DNA of 25,091 nt from contig DASRIA010000040.1 of NCBI GenBank assembly GCA_035650255.1, positions 1-25,091 of the forward strand, given 5' to 3'. The notes under the pieces were generated by a model. The model searched no databases. It was not told the origin of the DNA and saw nothing but the letters and a program-made list of their open reading frames with translations. Positions 23,053 through 25,091 of the stretch are shown here, one piece after another. The DNA is from DASRIA01 sp035650255 (lineage in GTDB: Bacteria; Actinomycetota; Thermoleophilia; Solirubrobacterales; JBBDJG01). The position numbers and the translations under genes are program-made. How positions within the stretch are numbered: the stretch's first letter is position 1; each line of letters opens with the position of its first letter.

Positions 23053-23853
23053 TCAGATGATGACCGCGACCGTTCCGCCGTCCACGCTCCACGCCGCGCC
23101 CGCCACGTAGGACGCGCGCTCGGAGCAGAGGAACGCGATCGCGCCTGCGATCTCGTCGGGGTCTGCGAGCCGCCCGATGGGACGACCGCCGGCAGCCTTT
23201 GCGATCGCCTCGTCCGCGCCGTCCAGGCCGGACAGCGCCGCCGACTGATCGGCCAGCCCTCCCTCACCGACCCACAACTCGGACTTCGTCGGCCCGGGGC
23301 AGATCGCGTTCACCAGCACGCCGTCGGCTGCGCACCGGTCAGCCCACAACCGTGACAGCGACAGCTGCGCCGCCTTCGCCACCGAGTACTCCGGCATGTT
23401 CGCCGACGGCCGCTTGCCCGCCGTGCTCGCGACGTTGACGACGCGGCCCCAGCCGCGCTCGCGCATCCCGGGGACGAGCGCGCGCATCGCGCGCAGCGGC
23501 GCCATCACGTTCAGGTCCCACGCCGCCTGCCAGTCCTCGTCCGGCACGTCGTCGAGGTCGCGCCAGCGCGCCGTCCCGGCGTTGTTCACCAGCACGTCCG
23601 GCTCGCCGATGGTCGCGCGGGCCGCCTCCAGCATCCGCCCGCCGGCGCCCGGATCGGTCACGTCGCACGCCAAGGTCGCCGCCTTCCCGCCCGCGGCCCG
23701 GCACGTGTCGAGCGCTGCTTCGAGTGGGGCAGCCGCGCGCGCGACGAGCAGCACGGACGCTCCCTCCGCGCACAGCGCACGGGCGGTCGCGAGGCCGATG
23801 CCGCGGCTCGCACCCGTCACCACACATGCTCTCCCGCTCAACCCCAGGTCCAC
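23053..23853 (-). CDS. Short-chain dehydrogenase/reductase (SDR)
   Basis: A 266-residue classical SDR oxidoreductase. It has the cofactor loop TGASRGIG (13-20), the strand motif CDVTD, NNAG (90-93), catalytic Ser143 (NVAST), and YSVAK with Tyr156 and Lys160, then PGPTKSE. The C-terminus GRLADPDEIAGAIAFLCSERASYVAGAAWSVDGG is the FabG-like signature. Such proteins reduce ketones or oxidise alcohols with NAD(P)H. The ARA after the second strand (VLLVARA) leaves NADPH preference open. The GTG start is at the family's normal N-terminus. It stands alone, convergent with the CDF gene (20-base gap), so context gives no substrate. Confidence 0.93.
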   Translation of the reverse strand: MDLGLSGRACVVTGASRGIGLATARALCAEGASVLLVARAAAPLEAALDTCRAAGGKAATLACDVTDPGAGGRMLEAARATIGEPDVLVNNAGTARWRDLDDVPDEDWQAAWDLNVMAPLRAMRALVPGMRERGWGRVVNVASTAGKRPSANMPEYSVAKAAQLSLSRLWADRCAADGVLVNAICPGPTKSELWVGEGGLADQSAALSGLDGADEAIAKAAGGRPIGRLADPDEIAGAIAFLCSERASYVAGAAWSVDGGTVAVII

Positions 23854-23953
23854 CGGCCGCAGTCTAGGTAGCGGCGCAATCGGCCGTGCATCGGGGCCTC
23901 CGCGGGCAGGAAAACGCGCAAACCCGCGTCCTAGTGCTAAGGTTCCCGCGCTT

Positions 23954-23984
23954 TTGCAGGCAAATCAGTTCTGGGAGGTATTTA
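23954..23984 (+). promoter_or_regulatory. Possible promoter of the riboswitch transcript
   Basis: TTGCAG (23954-23959) and TATTTA (23979-23984) are 19 bases apart, a little long. Transcription would begin near 23991, which is where the aptamer begins. Confidence 0.4.
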
Positions 23985-23990
23985 CCTTCT

Positions 23991-24170
23991 CGAGCCGCTG
24001 AGTTCTCCCCGCGGTGGCCAGGACGGCCTGAGCGGGGCGAAGCGGGGGAACCAAACGCCAGCAGCGGGCGCCGGTTGGCGCCCTCGGGGCTAATCGCCGC
24101 GAGCCTCTTCGACGGTGTAGCGCCAGCTCTTCCGGTGCGAGCCCGACAGCTAACCCCGTAAGCGTTGGAA
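23991..24170 (+). promoter_or_regulatory. Cyclic di-AMP riboswitch (ydaO-yuaA type)
   Basis: The leader matches the conserved ydaO pattern in order. CGCTGAGTTC comes first, then a stem CCCCGC/GCGGGG (24007-24012 with 24032-24037) capped by GGCC/GGCC. GAAGCGGGGGAACCAA follows, then a seven-pair stem GGGCGCC-GGTT-GGCGCCC (24066-24083), CGGGGCTAATCGCC, and finally GAGCCCGACAGCTAACCCCGTAAGCG. CGCT at 23996 can close with AGCG at 24161 as the basal stem. The Shine-Dalgarno GGAAAGAG (24167-24174) follows the basal stem by two bases, and there is no room for a separate terminator, so control of translation, or a switch overlapping the aptamer, is likely. The family turns genes off when c-di-AMP binds, often for wall hydrolases and osmolyte or K+ transport. 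This fills most of the gene-free stretch 23854-24179. Confidence 0.92.
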
Positions 24171-24179
24171 AGAGACAAA

Positions 24180-25091
24180 GTGGATTTCATTCCTTCGGCC
24201 TCTGGCAGGGGCCGCGCCCGGACAACCGACCCTCGCACGCCACGGCAGGCAGCCGCGCTCAGTGCTGCCGCGCTGCTGGCCGTGCTCGCGCTCGTGGCGC
24301 TCCTCCCGGACGCGTCGCGCTCGGCCTCCCTGCAGGCGATCCAGGCGAACATCAACACCAAGCAGGCGGCGATCGACCGCGCGCGCCAGAAGGAGGGCGT
24401 CCTCACCAGCGACATCAGCTCGCTGTCCAAGCGCATCCGCACCCTCACGCGCGAGATCGGCTCCCTGCGCCGCCGCGAGGCGCGCGTCCAGAACACGCTC
24501 GATGCGCGGCGCGCGCAGCTCGCCCGGGTGCAGGCGCGTTACCAGGTCGAGCACGATCGGTTCGTGCGCCTGCGCAAGGAGCTGCGCCGCACGCAGGGCG
24601 TCCTGGCGGAGCGCCTGATCGAGATCTACAAGGCGGACCAGCCGGACATGCTCTCGGTGATCCTCGAGTCCGACGGCTTCAACGACCTGCTCGTCCGCGC
24701 CGACTACATGAAGCTGATCGGCCAGCAGGACTCGGTGATCGTCGACACGGTGCGGGAGCTGAAGAAGAAGTCCGCGCAGAAGCGACTGCTGCTGGTCGTG
24801 CTGAAGTCGCAGGCCGAGGAAGCCGTGAAGGTGATCGAGGCCAAGCAGCGCGAGCTGCAGGAGGCTCGCACGGCGATCCAGAGCAACGAGGCGGACCTCG
24901 CGCAGGCGCGCCGCTACAAGTACGGCAAGCTCGGCAATGTCAGGGAGCACCGGCATGAGCTCGAGGGGGACCTGCGTGCGCTGCAGGCTGCCTCGGCACA
25001 GGTGACGAACCAGCTCAGCGTCGGCAACGCCCCGGCGGGCCCGATCCGGCAGGGCGGCGGCGGTTACATCTGGCCCGTGAACGGGCCGGTC
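24180..25091 (+). CDS. Coiled-coil peptidoglycan hydrolase, M23/EnvC-like (3' end outside window)
   Basis: The frame is open from GTG 24180 to the last base (304 residues). Residues 24-45 are a hydrophobic signal or anchor (AAALSAAALLAVLALVALLPDA). Residues 50-270 form a long charged coiled coil (ANINTKQAAIDRARQKEG, SLSKRIRTLTREIGSLRRREARV, and KQRELQEARTAIQSNEADLAQA), with the segment LIEIYKADQPDMLSVILESDGFNDLLVRADYM typical of EnvC/NlpC-associated hydrolases. After a Gly-rich linker it ends in GYIWPVNGPV, the usual first strand of an M23 (LytM) endopeptidase domain. The catalytic part itself is off the window, so activity is inferred. GGAAAGAG five bases upstream supports the start. Control by the c-di-AMP riboswitch fits a wall-remodelling enzyme. 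Confidence 0.88.
   Translation, partial: MDFIPSASGRGRARTTDPRTPRQAAALSAAALLAVLALVALLPDASRSASLQAIQANINTKQAAIDRARQKEGVLTSDISSLSKRIRTLTREIGSLRRREARVQNTLDARRAQLARVQARYQVEHDRFVRLRKELRRTQGVLAERLIEIYKADQPDMLSVILESDGFNDLLVRADYMKLIGQQDSVIVDTVRELKKKSAQKRLLLVVLKSQAEEAVKVIEAKQRELQEARTAIQSNEADLAQARRYKYGKLGNVREHRHELEGDLRALQAASAQVTNQLSVGNAPAGPIRQGGGGYIWPVNGPV

Noticed and set aside
1..25091. CRISPR arrays, insertion sequences, phage or integrase genes
   Set aside because: No direct repeat series, transposase motif or integrase motif was seen on either strand.

Overview
This is a GC-rich window from a bacterial chromosome with long antisense shadow ORFs and frequent GTG/TTG starts. The gene content suggests an actinobacterium, most likely of the Thermoleophilia (Solirubrobacterales/Gaiellales) type: a short-form cytochrome oxidase subunit III, many acyl-CoA dehydrogenases, a CWB2-type lipoprotein, an Stf0-like sulfotransferase, and a c-di-AMP riboswitch in front of a coiled-coil M23 peptidase. 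The phylum call is fairly secure. The class call is inference.

Layout. (1) 1-3017: end of a cytochrome c oxidase operon (ctaD fragment, ctaE) interleaved with two genes that carry three copies of one universal-stress-protein-like domain, one of them membrane-anchored. (2) 3010-3829, minus: a lipoprotein joining a c-type cytochrome to a cupredoxin, preceded by tRNA-Thr(UGU). (3) 4047-5702: one protein joining a PlsC-type acyltransferase to a GpsA-type glycerol-3-phosphate dehydrogenase. (4) 5741-6687: ECF-like sigma factor and a small membrane protein, followed by a long near-perfect inverted repeat. (5) 6952-8268: CNNM/CorC-type CBS transporter, then a small basic protein.

(6) 8686-17400: an acyl-CoA catabolism island. 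It holds a 3-hydroxyacyl-CoA dehydrogenase plus a GNAT (minus) diverging from a thiolase and a pair of unlike acyl-CoA dehydrogenases, then a minus-strand trio (methyltransferase, 94-aa unknown, CWB2 lipoprotein) diverging from a third acyl-CoA dehydrogenase. The two divergent regulatory gaps carry the same palindrome, TTGACT-N4-AGTCAA, which points to one shared repressor for the pathway. The unlike dehydrogenase pair next to a FadA5-like thiolase resembles the alpha2beta2 systems of steroid side-chain degradation, but the substrate here is unknown.

(7) 17397-22100: a 1293-residue protein combining radical SAM, SPASM, an unassigned Rossmann-like domain, a glutamate-1-semialdehyde-type aminotransferase and a C-terminal beta-rich domain, divergent from an Stf0-like sulfotransferase. 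This is the strongest candidate for an undescribed system. (8) 22112-25091: CDF metal transporter, SDR oxidoreductase, then a ydaO-type c-di-AMP riboswitch controlling a partial M23-family cell-wall hydrolase that runs off the end.

No CRISPR array, insertion sequence, phage gene or rRNA was seen. All domain calls come from reading motifs by eye, with no database search.
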